57,844 bases of DNA, taken from NCBI GenBank assembly GCA_017302015.1, contig JAFLEE010000022.1:4558-62401 (forward strand), read 5' to 3'. A program made the position numbers and the translations under genes. A model generated the notes under the pieces. It was not told the DNA's origin. It did not search any database and saw only the letters and a list, made by a program, of their open reading frames with translations. Shown one piece after another: positions 45,601-53,766 of the stretch (position 1 is its first letter; each line of letters starts with the position of its first letter). This DNA is from Spirochaetota bacterium. GTDB lineage: Bacteria > Spirochaetota > UBA12135 > COTS27 > JAFLEE01.

Positions 45601-48201
45601 CACTCTCCACGAGTCGGAAGAAGGAGTGTATTGGAATAGAAGAAACGAGGATTCCTGCTTTTGGCGGTAGATGAGATCGCCAGTAGCGAGGTTATTACTG
45701 ATGAAGGCGATTTCTTGGCCGTTATAGAGGACTTTATCTTTGGTAACATCCGCGCTGAAAGTCGGTAGCCCAAAATCAGAAGAACGACTGATGGCGCTCT
45801 TTGAAATTCCCCAACCCCAGCCTATCACCCCGTTTTCTCGCATTGAGGAATAACTAACGGAGACCTGAGGGGCGATGCCTTCCCTTCCAGGTGGGAGGAC
45901 AATGGGAATCTCTTGATTGAGGTTCCCGTAAATGTTGGGATTTGGCAACCCAAGTCCCGGCCTGCCAGAAAGTGGATCGGGGATCTTGAACTCGGGAAGT
46001 TTAGTGTTGACATTGAACCGAGTCTGGCTGTCTTTTGGAGCAGAGAGGAAGCCCGCTGTGAACTCGCTAAAGTGACTCACGTAAGCCGTGATGCTCCCCG
46101 ACATAGGATCAATACTTTGGGTTTTTAAAACCGACCAGGGCTGTCCAGGACTCGCCCTTACAAACATCCTCAAATCTTTTGTCGTGTAACCCTGGGGCAT
46201 CTGGCTTGTGTTGTATTTGAGCGTCATTAGCACAGGGTTTTGAAAAACGGTTCCGTTGGGTCCAAGGAGGAAGATCTCGGAAGCGCCGATGACGGAACTT
46301 TCGTTAAGAGGAGCCGTGCTTTTGGAAATCGAAAGAACCTCTGCGGAACCCGAAGGAAGGCTATCGGGTAGGATCGTGACAGTGGCGTTCCCATACTGAA
46401 TTACATTAGTCTCGCCACCGCGAACAGTCACCTCGACCGTCCCGAATTTGACCAAGAGGGATCTTTCCTCGCCCTGGCGCCCGAACGAATCAACGGCCCT
46501 GATGGAGTAGGTGTACTCGTCTCCCGGTCTCGCGCCATCCCCGGCCACCGGATCGTTTAATAAAGTCGGCTGCCCAAAGTAAACCGTCATTTGGCCGTTG
46601 CCGTTGAGACCTACTCGACTCGCGGGGAACGGCGGCACCCTTCTAATGAGATATTTCGATATTGTCGCCTCAGTATTGGACTGCCAGCGAAAGGTTATGC
46701 TCATGGCATCTTGGGTGCTTGTAAGCCCTGAAACGACAGGGGGGGGTTGGTCCAAGACCGTGATGTTGAGCTGCTTGTCAGTTTCGTTTGAAACCTTGTC
46801 TACAGCACGGATGCAAATTGTATTGTCCCCAGTTTGAAGCGAGACCTTGACACTAAAACGGCCGAGGGAATCCGGGGCGACGCGACTATTTCCAACTTCC
46901 ACGAAGCCAAGGTTGGCGTCAAGAGCCCTGCCCGAGATGGTGTATTGGTTCGATGGGATCGTGACGGAGACTGGATTGTCGAGCGTAAGGGCTGGCGGGG
47001 TTGTGTCTCGTATGAACTGAACAGGGGTTGTCCGGTATATGAAACCGCTTAAATCGGCAACGCTTGCACTTACTTGATAGATTCCATCAGAAACGCCTTG
47101 GAGCACAGGGAGGACCTGATAGGGAAAGGCACGACTACAACCTTGCCATGCGATGTCACCGGCTTTGGAAACCTCGTAGTTCACGACCGAAACACGATCC
47201 CGGTCCACTAAATTTCGGAGGGTGATGCCAACACTCACCAGATCCGAGATGAGGGCATTGTTCGTGGGTTCGAGAAAACTGAACTGGATGGACCCTGAAA
47301 AGAAAGGGATTTGCTCTCCCATCGCATTTCCGGCCCGGTCCTTGGCGCTGACAGAAAAGAGGTTTCGACCTACTTGAATCTGGTTCACTGCCTCGACGTG
47401 ACCAACAAAAACTTCATGTGGAAAATTTCGGAACACATGGGAGTAGATCGTCTTTTCATTGATCTTTAGCGTTGCTACAGCAACTCCACTCAAACTGTCT
47501 TTGAAACGGGCCCCGAATGGGTAAATCTTTCCATGCTGCCGCTGACGCATGTGTTCAGACGTTAATTCACGATCCCGCCCTCCGTCGTCATGATCATCAT
47601 CAAAATCCTCGAAATACCAAAACACGTTTGGCGCGAAATTCTCATGTAGCTGCTGCGGAAAATTAGTGGAGATCGTCTGGTTTGAGAATGGGCGGGCAGA
47701 AACCAAAACAGGCGCCACGTTGTCGATAATGAGATTTTCTACATCCTCATCGGAGTTCTTCTTCCCGCGACTGGAAATTTCCCCGCGAAGACGGACGAGA
47801 TATTTCCCAGGGCCAATAAATGCGCCATGATCATCGCGTCCGTCAAAAAAAAATGAACTGACCTCATTGGACCTAATTCCCTTGAAAAGTGAGCGAACAA
47901 CTCCGCCAGACTTGCCTTCAATGGAGATAGTCTGATACGTTCCCGCTGGATTCACTTTTGTGACGATGTCAAATCCATCGACAACTCCAGTGAGGATTTT
48001 TGGCCAAGCCCCATTGAGTTTTACCTGGATTCGTTCGCCAACCCTTGTGGACCTAACTAGGAAACCAGCGTCCGGTGGTTCATATGCAAAACAAACAAAC
48101 GAATAGAAATAGATAATTACAAGCCAGACCCTAAGCAACCCCGAACCCATGGACCGTGTGAACCGGTAAAGTGGGAATAAGATTTTGTCTTGATATTTCA
48201 A
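39640..48201 (-). CDS. Sec-exported SpvB-TcdB-Rhs single-chain toxin
   Basis: This encodes 2853 residues, starting with TTG at 48201 (AAGGA 11 bases upstream). A hydrophobic export signal lies at about residues 20-42. Ig/FlgD-like and Fn3-like domains occupy about 45-600, and a ZU5-like segment about 600-720. An SpvB domain follows at about 730-1030 (YSSMRENGVIGWGWGI). Seven FG-GAP/VCBS calcium repeats (DVNGDGIVD, DANGDGRPD, DMNGDGKPD and others) lie at about 1040-1395. A TcdB-middle-like part (FANRHYYGFSEVTAEDVLGN) covers about 1410-1600, YD repeats about 1640-2480, and the Rhs core end GLMYFGARYYSPEMGRFISG...DPSGHYD about 2478-2537. A Phe/Ser-rich linker and a C-terminal tip complete it. 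This is a Tc B plus C-type cocoon in one chain, expected to encapsulate and self-cleave the tip. There is no PAAR or T6SS domain. Confidence 0.85.
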   Translation of the reverse strand: MKYQDKILFPLYRFTRSMGSGLLRVWLVIIYFYSFVCFAYEPPDAGFLVRSTRVGERIQVKLNGAWPKILTGVVDGFDIVTKVNPAGTYQTISIEGKSGGVVRSLFKGIRSNEVSSFFFDGRDDHGAFIGPGKYLVRLRGEISSRGKKNSDEDVENLIIDNVAPVLVSARPFSNQTISTNFPQQLHENFAPNVFWYFEDFDDDHDDGGRDRELTSEHMRQRQHGKIYPFGARFKDSLSGVAVATLKINEKTIYSHVFRNFPHEVFVGHVEAVNQIQVGRNLFSVSAKDRAGNAMGEQIPFFSGSIQFSFLEPTNNALISDLVSVGITLRNLVDRDRVSVVNYEVSKAGDIAWQGCSRAFPYQVLPVLQGVSDGIYQVSASVADLSGFIYRTTPVQFIRDTTPPALTLDNPVSVTIPSNQYTISGRALDANLGFVEVGNSRVAPDSLGRFSVKVSLQTGDNTICIRAVDKVSNETDKQLNITVLDQPPPVVSGLTSTQDAMSITFRWQSNTEATISKYLIRRVPPFPASRVGLNGNGQMTVYFGQPTLLNDPVAGDGARPGDEYTYSIRAVDSFGRQGEERSLLVKFGTVEVTVRGGETNVIQYGNATVTILPDSLPSGSAEVLSISKSTAPLNESSVIGASEIFLLGPNGTVFQNPVLMTLKYNTSQMPQGYTTKDLRMFVRASPGQPWSVLKTQSIDPMSGSITAYVSHFSEFTAGFLSAPKDSQTRFNVNTKLPEFKIPDPLSGRPGLGLPNPNIYGNLNQEIPIVLPPGREGIAPQVSVSYSSMRENGVIGWGWGISKSAISRSSDFGLPTFSADVTKDKVLYNGQEIAFISNNLATGDLIYRQKQESSFLLFQYTPSSDSWRVIKDGVSQIFGGDGNSRRAGRSVDGTTGTSQWFLAQHSRFDEVIAYTYVDLGGSTEIQAITYAANRFRIDFTYEARGDIVSTCGSGIVGQISQRLSKFSIYDQATSLVIRDYVFSYGTDEGGNSQLTNASVVSSKTSTTLYDYVFSYHPFSFSFAPEANFSAPGSATYDEFRKTFRDVNGDGIVDLLINLEGHSNFASGQWAVFTNNGASFSSTPIFLTLKKSGQRLDVPFERLQFLDLNGDKRVDVLADLTGFNGISVSGTSWSIFTNDGNGFTWTSEFTSDINSDRVKLLDANGDGRPDVIADLDGYTASVPTWSVFTNTLGGFDPTPFTFTGPSGIPGSRVSFMDMNGDGKPDLVVDNTGLSGVTEGSYDIYINTGVNFLGSSMRFQGPVADSWRKSFVDMDGDGLPDLLVKQQGIIDGQYLVYRNQGICFDTNPVTLSVPTLDPDRVQFVDVNEDGRPDIKIDKTGVSGFNDGDAEIYLNTYSNGVLSCVYWGVQSINADQLWRVSRMDINADGRQDIVFNNDGNVGQGPGSYSARLRAPSWGPLLASATYNKSTQYYVYDRLSTGLGVPQTILATVGISNHLAATSPDFFKSETHLSYANFKYDFANRHYYGFSEVTAEDVLGNRSVSIFAQNQKETIGRPIRQYKLVWFNGALTTNSVKENTWDVALVHNGLSSLALLSETRDITNAPDNGESLTNATQYRYFGLDPALNDEGSGASGLFLLAEKLMIPGDVVTNADAVVERYAYQAIVSPNYIPQISFIESRFWGNSGTGDILRREAFDYDSTARLSTKRVWNGGSGLSESIFTNTFTYIPSSSVTNTVTDARGVVSKYSFTADRRFNLSQTNTLGDFSIWAVDDIWGMTTNGVNTRGETNYYQFDEYQRLASFFGPKDPLIDLPARAYEYGENGATFWAKLKYKKFFSGAHLAPGEKSVLETIAFVDGMGRELQTKVRKDLAHYVLSGKKYYDNAGRPTNTFDPVLAADASVAWDEYVDPQDIGDTAFSTWVVYDDFGRVTNQARGGIVTKRSFTGLFESRVTDPRGNLKRSLKDKNGNTVRVEDWAAGSIYASIDYSFDFKGNLTNTHDTYGNNIRLFYDELSRKTNMTDPDMGVWSYSFDIYGRMTELQDAKGNRILFGYDERDRLTNKAVTSGPSYSTTNILAQYEYGTNRQDDLGTSRWGRLLQVQDESGIESYIYNEIGDATNAVKITSGGTYETGYEHDALGRIRHLIYPHTLGTAASLIVRYVYDPDNGLLTQIGAVSDTSAAQGVFGLLYMNGIDYDNFGRRRNMTYGNGVSTTYAYTGDTGMLATARIARGAFTHRDLTYSFDTGGNLLVKHDYAQNIEHRYGYDALNRLSSAVMDQSGTNNYSHQYRYDSLGNIIHKDVDEGGAPTKGNRNYTYDPAHPHAVSSFVGKFESGSYVDESANFAINYDVNGNMLSQRIVSGTDANLVLTSKTMSWDSENRLKRVIVTNGNEVLTNSFAYDHTGERTEKVSGAKTIRYIAGVAQADNSGKTSYFIFDGVNRICAVNSDINGEQAFFMHTDHVGSTVLVTGGYGSPVSEGAIYQQLDYKPFGSPYLEARTLENNGAWLLTTLFHLEGVGSYSFTGQELDADTGLMYFGARYYSPEMGRFISGDSEIPDQLNTQSYTRYAYALNNPIIYSDPSGHYDFSWLYSLMNFDFSFSFSIPSFDFPTFEFPSFSISVPTIDLGGFAFNSGFVNNFGFGESGNFSTSGGSASGSLPIFSASSISSGVVNVLTQSQMTYGFQTDTSLFQGNTTGVLGLGFVDWASGTALNGLTNDPEFTLSVGLGIAVTAVAIETGLGVLPLAYGMLRYSRQPANFNTLGVTIGELGVSLEALPGEVSATSRVANSGATLPGREIVNFLGRPSQVTIGEGEILYGIRDVGSRNLWWTRTEPMGELQWRMDLAVKPKWNKGTHLETLTVPRGQSIIGFEGSARGQDWYLGGGNQVYIPGVPSGWSTLVSWGL

Positions 48202-48372
48202 GTGAGACGAGTCCTTTCAAAGCCTTTTTAAGTGTAACCTAATGCAATATTTGATATCGACAAAGGCAAAACCTGACTTCCATCTAGCCAATGGTAGTTT
48301 TTCACGGGGAAGCAGTCTTTATCGCTGAGGGGGAAGCGCCCTCCGGTGTTCTTCGGCAAAACCAAACGAAAG
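48202..48372. other. Rhs leader region (171 bp)
   Basis: The region is AT-rich and lies upstream of the Rhs TTG start; it carries the AAGGA ribosome-binding site near 48213. No clear promoter is recognised. Confidence 0.35.
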
Positions 48373-48759
48373 TCAGTCATGGATTCGGATTTTTACTGAT
48401 ATTAATTGACGTAGATTTGCCCCGTCACGCGCTCCTAAATTCACATCACCATATTCGATCGCTACTTCATATTGAGTCGATGGATTAACAACACCCGAGT
48501 TTGTGTTTATATATGGCCCTTGTCCGAAGGTCAAGGTATGCATTTCAAGCGTTCTTTTTACCTGGTCGTAAAGCGCAGGATTTGCTTTTTGATAAATAAT
48601 GAAATTATAGCCAGGACCCCCGAGGCCAGGGGCATACAGGAGAAAACCCTCCCCGTATTGGAGATATCCCCCAGTATTGTGGGCCGTCATAAATCCAGTC
48701 TGTGAGTTTGAATATGCCATTACGGCGAGCAAGGCAAGAAGAAGGAAGACTTTTTTCAT
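48373..48759 (-). CDS. Small exported protein upstream of the Rhs gene
   Basis: This encodes 128 residues with a signal peptide (MKKVFLLLALLAVMAYSNSQ) and GGAGAAA 8 bases upstream of the ATG. The mature protein is Gly/Tyr-rich (GGYLQYGEGFLLYAPGLGGPG) and then mixed, with no motif I know. It lies 170 bases upstream of the Rhs toxin gene, same strand and composition, so it may belong to the same acquired module. A periplasmic or secreted accessory role is a guess. Confidence 0.55.
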   Translation of the reverse strand: MKKVFLLLALLAVMAYSNSQTGFMTAHNTGGYLQYGEGFLLYAPGLGGPGYNFIIYQKANPALYDQVKRTLEMHTLTFGQGPYINTNSGVVNPSTQYEVAIEYGDVNLGARDGANLRQLISVKIRIHD

Positions 48760-49067
48760 CTGGGTTTCTCCATAACTTAAGTTCTAAAAATCAAGGTCAT
48801 TACTAACTCGAGGCAGGAAACAAAGGCTTCAATTTCCATTGTACTCGTTCTAGCCTGTAAAATTTCTTACCGAAACACCGGAAACACGATGCTCGGAAAA
48901 TTCTTTATAGGCCACAGACTGAGTGTAACCTATTTTTTTTATAAATACAATGGGTCGGTTTACCTTTGACCTCGAATCGCGTGCGCATTTGTCAACTAAA
49001 ATTGCTAATTTATTTCAGGCAGATAATCTAGCATGATTCAGATTATGATACTGATGAGAGCCGGTCA
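48760..49067. other. Divergent promoter region (308 bp)
   Basis: An AT-rich gap between the Rhs-side small exported gene (minus) and gspD (plus). A -10-like TATGAT at 49044-49049 lies 18 bases before the gspD ATG; no good -35. On the minus side no clear promoter is visible. It is the probable junction between the acquired toxin module and the secretion cluster. Confidence 0.4.
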
Positions 49068-51632
49068 ATGATGTATATTCGTTATTCTCCCAGATACTTC
49101 CTCATTCCACTATTTCTGCTGACTTTTTCTTTGGCAGCCCGCCCTGACAAAGAAGAGGTTTCGATCATCGAGTTCTACAATAGTGACATATTGTCCGTCA
49201 TCAACTATATCGCCGATGTGACCGGCTATACGATCGTCGTGGATCCCTCCGTGCGCGGCAAGGTGTCCCTTTCTGCCAAAGACAAGATCACCGTCAAGGA
49301 ATCTGTGAGTCTCATCGAGTCGATCCTTCTTTCGTTGGGCTACACCCTGGAAAAAACTGGAACTATTCTAAAAGTTGTCCCCCTAAAAGACACCTCCGCC
49401 CTTCGGGACATTTATACCAACGCAAACCTGATCCCCGCCGGTGACAATCGCCTCGTTACCTATATCCGCCCCATCGCCTCGGCCTCCGGCGACTCCCTCA
49501 TGCGCACCCTTAGGCCCTTTCAATCCAAGTTCGGGAACGTGATTTTCGAGCCTACGAGCAAAAAACTCATCCTCACCGACATCGCCGACAACGTTAGGAA
49601 CATCTCCAAACTCATCGACCAACTGGACCTCACCAGTCCTGTCGCCGTGGCGGAAAAGGTCGAGACCATCTCCGAGGTCGTGACCCTGAAAAACATGGAC
49701 CTGGACCAGTCCGTAAAACTTCTCCAGGCCTCCTTTCTTGAAGCAGAGGTCGAAGATGCCAGATACCCGGCCGCCCGTCGAATTAGTCCCGCCCTCGTCA
49801 AGGCACCCACTGAAAAGCCAAAAATCCAAATCATTGCTCTCGAACGGAAGGACCAACTCCTTCTCGTCGGGGAGAAGAAACTGGTCTTCCAAGTAAAGAA
49901 GACTCTCGAAGAACTGGACTCCCGACTTGCCAGACCCGAACTCTCCCTCGGATATGAAATCATCAGGCTTCGGTATCTCCAATACGAAGGGCTCCTCGAT
50001 TTCCTCGGCCGCCTTCTTCCACCCGGATCCATTCTGGGTCAGGCGAGACCTTCCCAAGTTGTGCGCAAAGATGTCGCGACCGCCGCCAGGTTAAAGGGCC
50101 AGGTTGAGTTCATCACCCTTCAGAGTAAGGGCCTTTTTGCCCTGGTTGGAGATGAGGACGACCGGCGCAAAGTGAGGACGATGATCGACGACCTTGAAAC
50201 CGTCATCGAAAAGAACCAGGCCGCCCCGGTCACCCCCCTCACGGCGCCCGAAGTGCGAATCATCACCCTCCAATACGCCAAAAGCAAAGACATCATGGCG
50301 CTACTAAGCCAGATGCGATCTTCTCGCCCTTCCTTCGGCGCGCCGACTACCAGTTCTACCGCCTCATCTTTGGGGCAGGGGGCATCGGACCTCATCGACC
50401 CTGCGGTTCAACTCATCGACCACTCCATTGCCAACTCCATCATTGCCACCGGGCCCGAAGCCAAACTCCGCGTCGTTGAAAGCCTCATCCGACGCCTTGA
50501 TATTCGGATCACCCAGGTATTGATTGAGATCAAGATCATGGAAGTCGCCTACAATCGAAACGTGAATCTAGGTGTAGATTTCGACAACATCTCACTACGA
50601 AACATCCTGCCCATGCTTGGCCCATCACTGCCCGAAGTGTATAACCCGACCATCAGGAGCATCACCCACGGCATCTCCGGCTCCGCTCTTTCGGCTGCCG
50701 CCCCGGGAGTTGCCCTCACCTTCAATAATAGTGCGGGGAACCCGTTCGCCATCATTCAGGCGCTCGGGCAGGTAGGGAACGTGAATCTGGTTTCGACCCC
50801 AAATCTGCTTACCATGGACAACAAGAAGGCCTCCATCAACATCGTAGACCGGCGGGCCATCGTAAAACAAACGGTTCAAATCGCCGACTCGGCCACCGCC
50901 GGGCGGGACAAGGTAATTACGACCCCCGAATACAAGGATGCGGGTCTCAACCTGACCGTAACCCCTCGAATCAACGACGCCTCAAACGTCTCTCTAGACA
51001 TTGACCTTACGATTGATGATTTCAAAGAGAGCACGACGCCGGGCTTTCCAGACATATCCTCCCGCAAGGTTCTTACCGAAATAAGCGTTCGAGATCGCAC
51101 AACCGCCATTCTCGGCGGCATCATGAAGAACCAGAAGGCAAATAACGCCACGGGGCTTCCCGGAGCAGTGGACGTTCCGGTTGTTCGCAACATTTTCGGC
51201 AAAACGAGTTATTCCACCGTCAAGACCGAACTCCTTATTTTCCTCACGCCCTACATCATCTACGATGACGAGACCCTTCGGATTTTGAGTGAAAAGAAAC
51301 TGATGGAAACGGCCCTTAACGCCATACCAAAACCCAAGCCCACTAAAAAGAAGCCCACCCCCAGAACTGCTTCCACAAACGCAAAGCCGTTTTTTAGTTT
51401 CCTTTTTCCAAAAAAAGCAGTAGCCACCAACCTTGCCCACTCTGCCCAATCCCCTTCTGGCACCCCCGGAAGTAGCCCGACAAACGCCGCCCCTTCGTCC
51501 ATTTTCCAAAATGGGGGCGAGGGGGAACCCACCTCAACCCCCACGCCTCAAAGTAGCCCACAGCCCCAGGCCACACCCGCAGAATCCTCCCCGAAACGAA
51601 ATGATGGGGCCCCAGGAATGCCTCCCCCGTGA
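49068..51632 (+). CDS. gspD: Type II secretion system secretin GspD
   Basis: This encodes 854 residues with a signal peptide. The periplasmic N0 domain (about 28-100: EVSIIEFYNSDILSVINYIA, VVDPSVRGKVSL) is followed by N1-N3 KH-like repeats (about 120-450). The secretin barrel domain lies at about 480-745: LIEIKIMEVAYNRN, then STPNLLTMDNKKASI, and PVVRNIFGKTSYSTVKTELL with LLIFLTPYII near the end. It multimerises into the outer-membrane gate of the T2SS. The last 90 residues are Pro/Ser-rich and low complexity, an unusual extension; no pilotin S-domain signature is clear. GAGAG precedes the ATG by 7 bases. Two small genes follow on the same strand. Confidence 0.93.
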   Translation: MMYIRYSPRYFLIPLFLLTFSLAARPDKEEVSIIEFYNSDILSVINYIADVTGYTIVVDPSVRGKVSLSAKDKITVKESVSLIESILLSLGYTLEKTGTILKVVPLKDTSALRDIYTNANLIPAGDNRLVTYIRPIASASGDSLMRTLRPFQSKFGNVIFEPTSKKLILTDIADNVRNISKLIDQLDLTSPVAVAEKVETISEVVTLKNMDLDQSVKLLQASFLEAEVEDARYPAARRISPALVKAPTEKPKIQIIALERKDQLLLVGEKKLVFQVKKTLEELDSRLARPELSLGYEIIRLRYLQYEGLLDFLGRLLPPGSILGQARPSQVVRKDVATAARLKGQVEFITLQSKGLFALVGDEDDRRKVRTMIDDLETVIEKNQAAPVTPLTAPEVRIITLQYAKSKDIMALLSQMRSSRPSFGAPTTSSTASSLGQGASDLIDPAVQLIDHSIANSIIATGPEAKLRVVESLIRRLDIRITQVLIEIKIMEVAYNRNVNLGVDFDNISLRNILPMLGPSLPEVYNPTIRSITHGISGSALSAAAPGVALTFNNSAGNPFAIIQALGQVGNVNLVSTPNLLTMDNKKASINIVDRRAIVKQTVQIADSATAGRDKVITTPEYKDAGLNLTVTPRINDASNVSLDIDLTIDDFKESTTPGFPDISSRKVLTEISVRDRTTAILGGIMKNQKANNATGLPGAVDVPVVRNIFGKTSYSTVKTELLIFLTPYIIYDDETLRILSEKKLMETALNAIPKPKPTKKKPTPRTASTNAKPFFSFLFPKKAVATNLAHSAQSPSGTPGSSPTNAAPSSIFQNGGEGEPTSTPTPQSSPQPQATPAESSPKRNDGAPGMPPP

Positions 51633-51684
51633 ATTTCATTTCAACCCATTGCACTGGCGCGGTAGGTGCGTTTTATTTTTAGGC

Positions 51685-52074
51685 ATGCCCAAACTGCCCA
51701 AAGCGCCGACTGCCCGCCTCGAAAAGATCCGCAAGGAGTTCGAGAGGTTACTCGCTCAGGAGAATCACCGCCTCAGTTCGCTGAAGCGGTATCGGAAATC
51801 TGATCATTGGGACAGCCTCATGAACAGGGACATCGCGATTTTCTGGGCAGTGCGAAACTCAAATTACCAAAGGAGGAAGAAGTCGCCACCGAGGGTATGG
51901 GGAAATGCACTTCCGATCCTTCGGCAGGCCATCCTTTCAAAAGAACTTTTCCATGATCTTAAACTCCAGAGAGGCGCGGAGGGTTCGTGGAACTTCACGA
52001 TCATCCACGAATACAACAAGATCAAGTCCTTCTACGTCCGCCGTGGCATGAAGATACAGAAGAGGTCTTACTGA
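51685..52074 (+). CDS. Small basic protein of unknown function
   Basis: This encodes 129 residues, strongly basic (PKLPKAPTARLEKIRKEFER, ending MKIQKRSY), helix-rich in the first half. The start at 51685 has only a weak RBS; the frame is open further upstream into gspD. No domain is recognised. It sits 52 bases after gspD and 38 bases before the HNH nuclease gene, suggesting a small two-gene insertion. The basic composition fits a nucleic-acid-binding partner for the HNH protein, but this is inference. Confidence 0.45.
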   Translation: MPKLPKAPTARLEKIRKEFERLLAQENHRLSSLKRYRKSDHWDSLMNRDIAIFWAVRNSNYQRRKKSPPRVWGNALPILRQAILSKELFHDLKLQRGAEGSWNFTIIHEYNKIKSFYVRRGMKIQKRSY

Positions 52075-52112
52075 ATCAGCGGGGAGCCGCCCAGTGGACA
52101 GAGGGAATAGGG

Positions 52113-52460
52113 ATGAAAAAACGATACAAGATCGCGGGCATGGGGGATTTGCGAAGTCTCCTGGAGGAACAAGGCTACCGATGCGCCATGACCGGAGAGC
52201 GTCTCACTCCGATGAATACGGCATTCGATCACATCAAGCCCCTCAGTAAAGGCGGCACATCGAAAAAGACAAACCTCCAAGCCGTTACTCGTCAGGTCGC
52301 CGCCGCCAAGTCGGACATTTCAGTGAAGGAGTTTGTCAAACTATGCTTCGACGTGCTTTCAATCCGTGGGCCTGAATATAGGTTTCGGGCGAAGCAGATT
52401 GCGGTGCGAAAGCGGAAATCTAGAAAAACCCGAAAGAAGGCGAGAGCCAATCGGAATTGA
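52113..52460 (+). CDS. Compact HNH endonuclease
   Basis: This encodes 115 residues. The HNH core is GYRCAMTGERLTPMNTAFDH followed by IKPLSKGGTSKKTNLQAV: the Asp-His pair, Lys-Gly-Gly and Asn-Leu-Gln match the beta-beta-alpha metal finger of HNH nucleases. A single Cys rather than a CxxC pair precedes it, so no zinc ribbon is expected. A very basic C-terminal tail (RKRKSRKTRKKARANRN) probably binds DNA. AGGGAATAGGG precedes the ATG. Position inside a T2SS cluster is unusual; it may be a homing-type or defence-associated insertion. Confidence 0.75.
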   Translation: MKKRYKIAGMGDLRSLLEEQGYRCAMTGERLTPMNTAFDHIKPLSKGGTSKKTNLQAVTRQVAAAKSDISVKEFVKLCFDVLSIRGPEYRFRAKQIAVRKRKSRKTRKKARANRN

Positions 52461-52578
52461 TTTCCGAGACCTAGGCGACCTTCCCACCTCCGCGACTCCT
52501 TGATCCAATTTTAAAACCCAGCCCGCAAGTCCAAGACGACCCAACGAAGAAGGACCAGCCCCGGTGGCAAGCTCCGAC

Positions 52579-53766
52579 TCAGAACTCTCCCTGGAAACTG
52601 ATAATCGGTAGGACGACCAAGAGCACAAATGCTAAGACGATCAAACCCACCCCGACGATGAGGGCGGGCTCCATCAAACTCACGACCGTCTTCACCCGCG
52701 CCTCGTATTTTTCAAGATTGGATGCCAGGATCTCTTTAAGCATTTCCTGAATTCGCGAAGCCCGCTCCCCGACGCGAAGGAGTTCCTTTTCCTTCGGTGA
52801 GAATAGGTCGGAATCGCAGAGCATGTCTGACAACCCTTTTCCGCTCCCTTTGTTCTCGTCCATTTTTTGAAGTAGTTCTTCAATCAGAGGCACCCCGGTG
52901 TAGGAAATCTTTAAGGGCTCCACAATCTGTTTCAGCGGAATTTTCTTTTTAAGGAGCACGAGGAGCGGAGGCAGGAAGGACGCCTGGAGACGCATGCGAA
53001 GAATTTCACCCAGGAGGGGCAGTCGGAGCGCAGTTTTGAAGATCGACTCCTTGCGGCTTCTATAGAATATATACCCGATGTACGTCAGCGCTCCGGAAGC
53101 GAGGGCCACGACCCACCAAAACTCGCGAACCGCGCCAAGGGAACCCATGAGGAACTTGGTGAGGGGCGGAAGTTTCTCAGCCATCTCCGACATGCTCTCC
53201 GCAAGTTTCGGGAGCACACCGAAGACGACGTAGCCAAGAACCGCCGTTGCAAAAAGAAGCAGGAAACTCGGATAGGCCACGAGGGCGACCATTCGCCGCT
53301 GGAGTGCCAGGTCCCCCTTCACATGCTCCAGCAGGACTTCGAGCATGGGCCTAAACTCGCCGGTCTCTTCCCCAGACCGTAGGAGGGAAAGTTCGGTAGG
53401 CGATAGAATCTGGAGCCCCTCCACCGCCTGGGAGAACCGCTTTCCCTCCCTTAAATGGGCCTGGATGCGCCCATAGATACCCTGGGAACCCTCCTCGCAC
53501 TTTTCAAGGATGGCCACGGCTTCCTGAAGGGGAATGCCCGACCTGAGGAGGACCGTGATCTCCGAGAGAAACACGTCCTTGGGCACCTTCTTGCCAGATA
53601 CAAAAGGGAGCCCTGATATTTCGGGAAGGAAGGATGATTTGCGAAGCGAGATAATCGAAAGTCCCCGTTCTTTCAGAAGCCGCTCAAACGTTTTGCCGTC
53701 CGGGTGGTCCTCGGAAATCCTTTCGATCTTGCCTTGGGCGGTGAGCACCTTGGCAGAGAATTTCAC
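52579..53766 (-). CDS. gspF: Type II secretion inner-membrane platform protein GspF
   Basis: This encodes 395 residues with two T2SSF repeats (about 70-190 and 270-390). Three hydrophobic segments (about 165-190, 212-232 and 365-390) have the classical GspF layout. Motifs include LSEITVLLRSGIPLQEAVAI and SLLRSGEETGEF, repeated later as LLRVGERASRIQEML. It forms the membrane platform that couples GspE ATP hydrolysis to pseudopilus growth. The start overlaps the gspE stop as ATGA. It converges on the HNH gene with 118 bases between. Confidence 0.92.
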   Translation of the reverse strand: MKFSAKVLTAQGKIERISEDHPDGKTFERLLKERGLSIISLRKSSFLPEISGLPFVSGKKVPKDVFLSEITVLLRSGIPLQEAVAILEKCEEGSQGIYGRIQAHLREGKRFSQAVEGLQILSPTELSLLRSGEETGEFRPMLEVLLEHVKGDLALQRRMVALVAYPSFLLLFATAVLGYVVFGVLPKLAESMSEMAEKLPPLTKFLMGSLGAVREFWWVVALASGALTYIGYIFYRSRKESIFKTALRLPLLGEILRMRLQASFLPPLLVLLKKKIPLKQIVEPLKISYTGVPLIEELLQKMDENKGSGKGLSDMLCDSDLFSPKEKELLRVGERASRIQEMLKEILASNLEKYEARVKTVVSLMEPALIVGVGLIVLAFVLLVVLPIISFQGEF

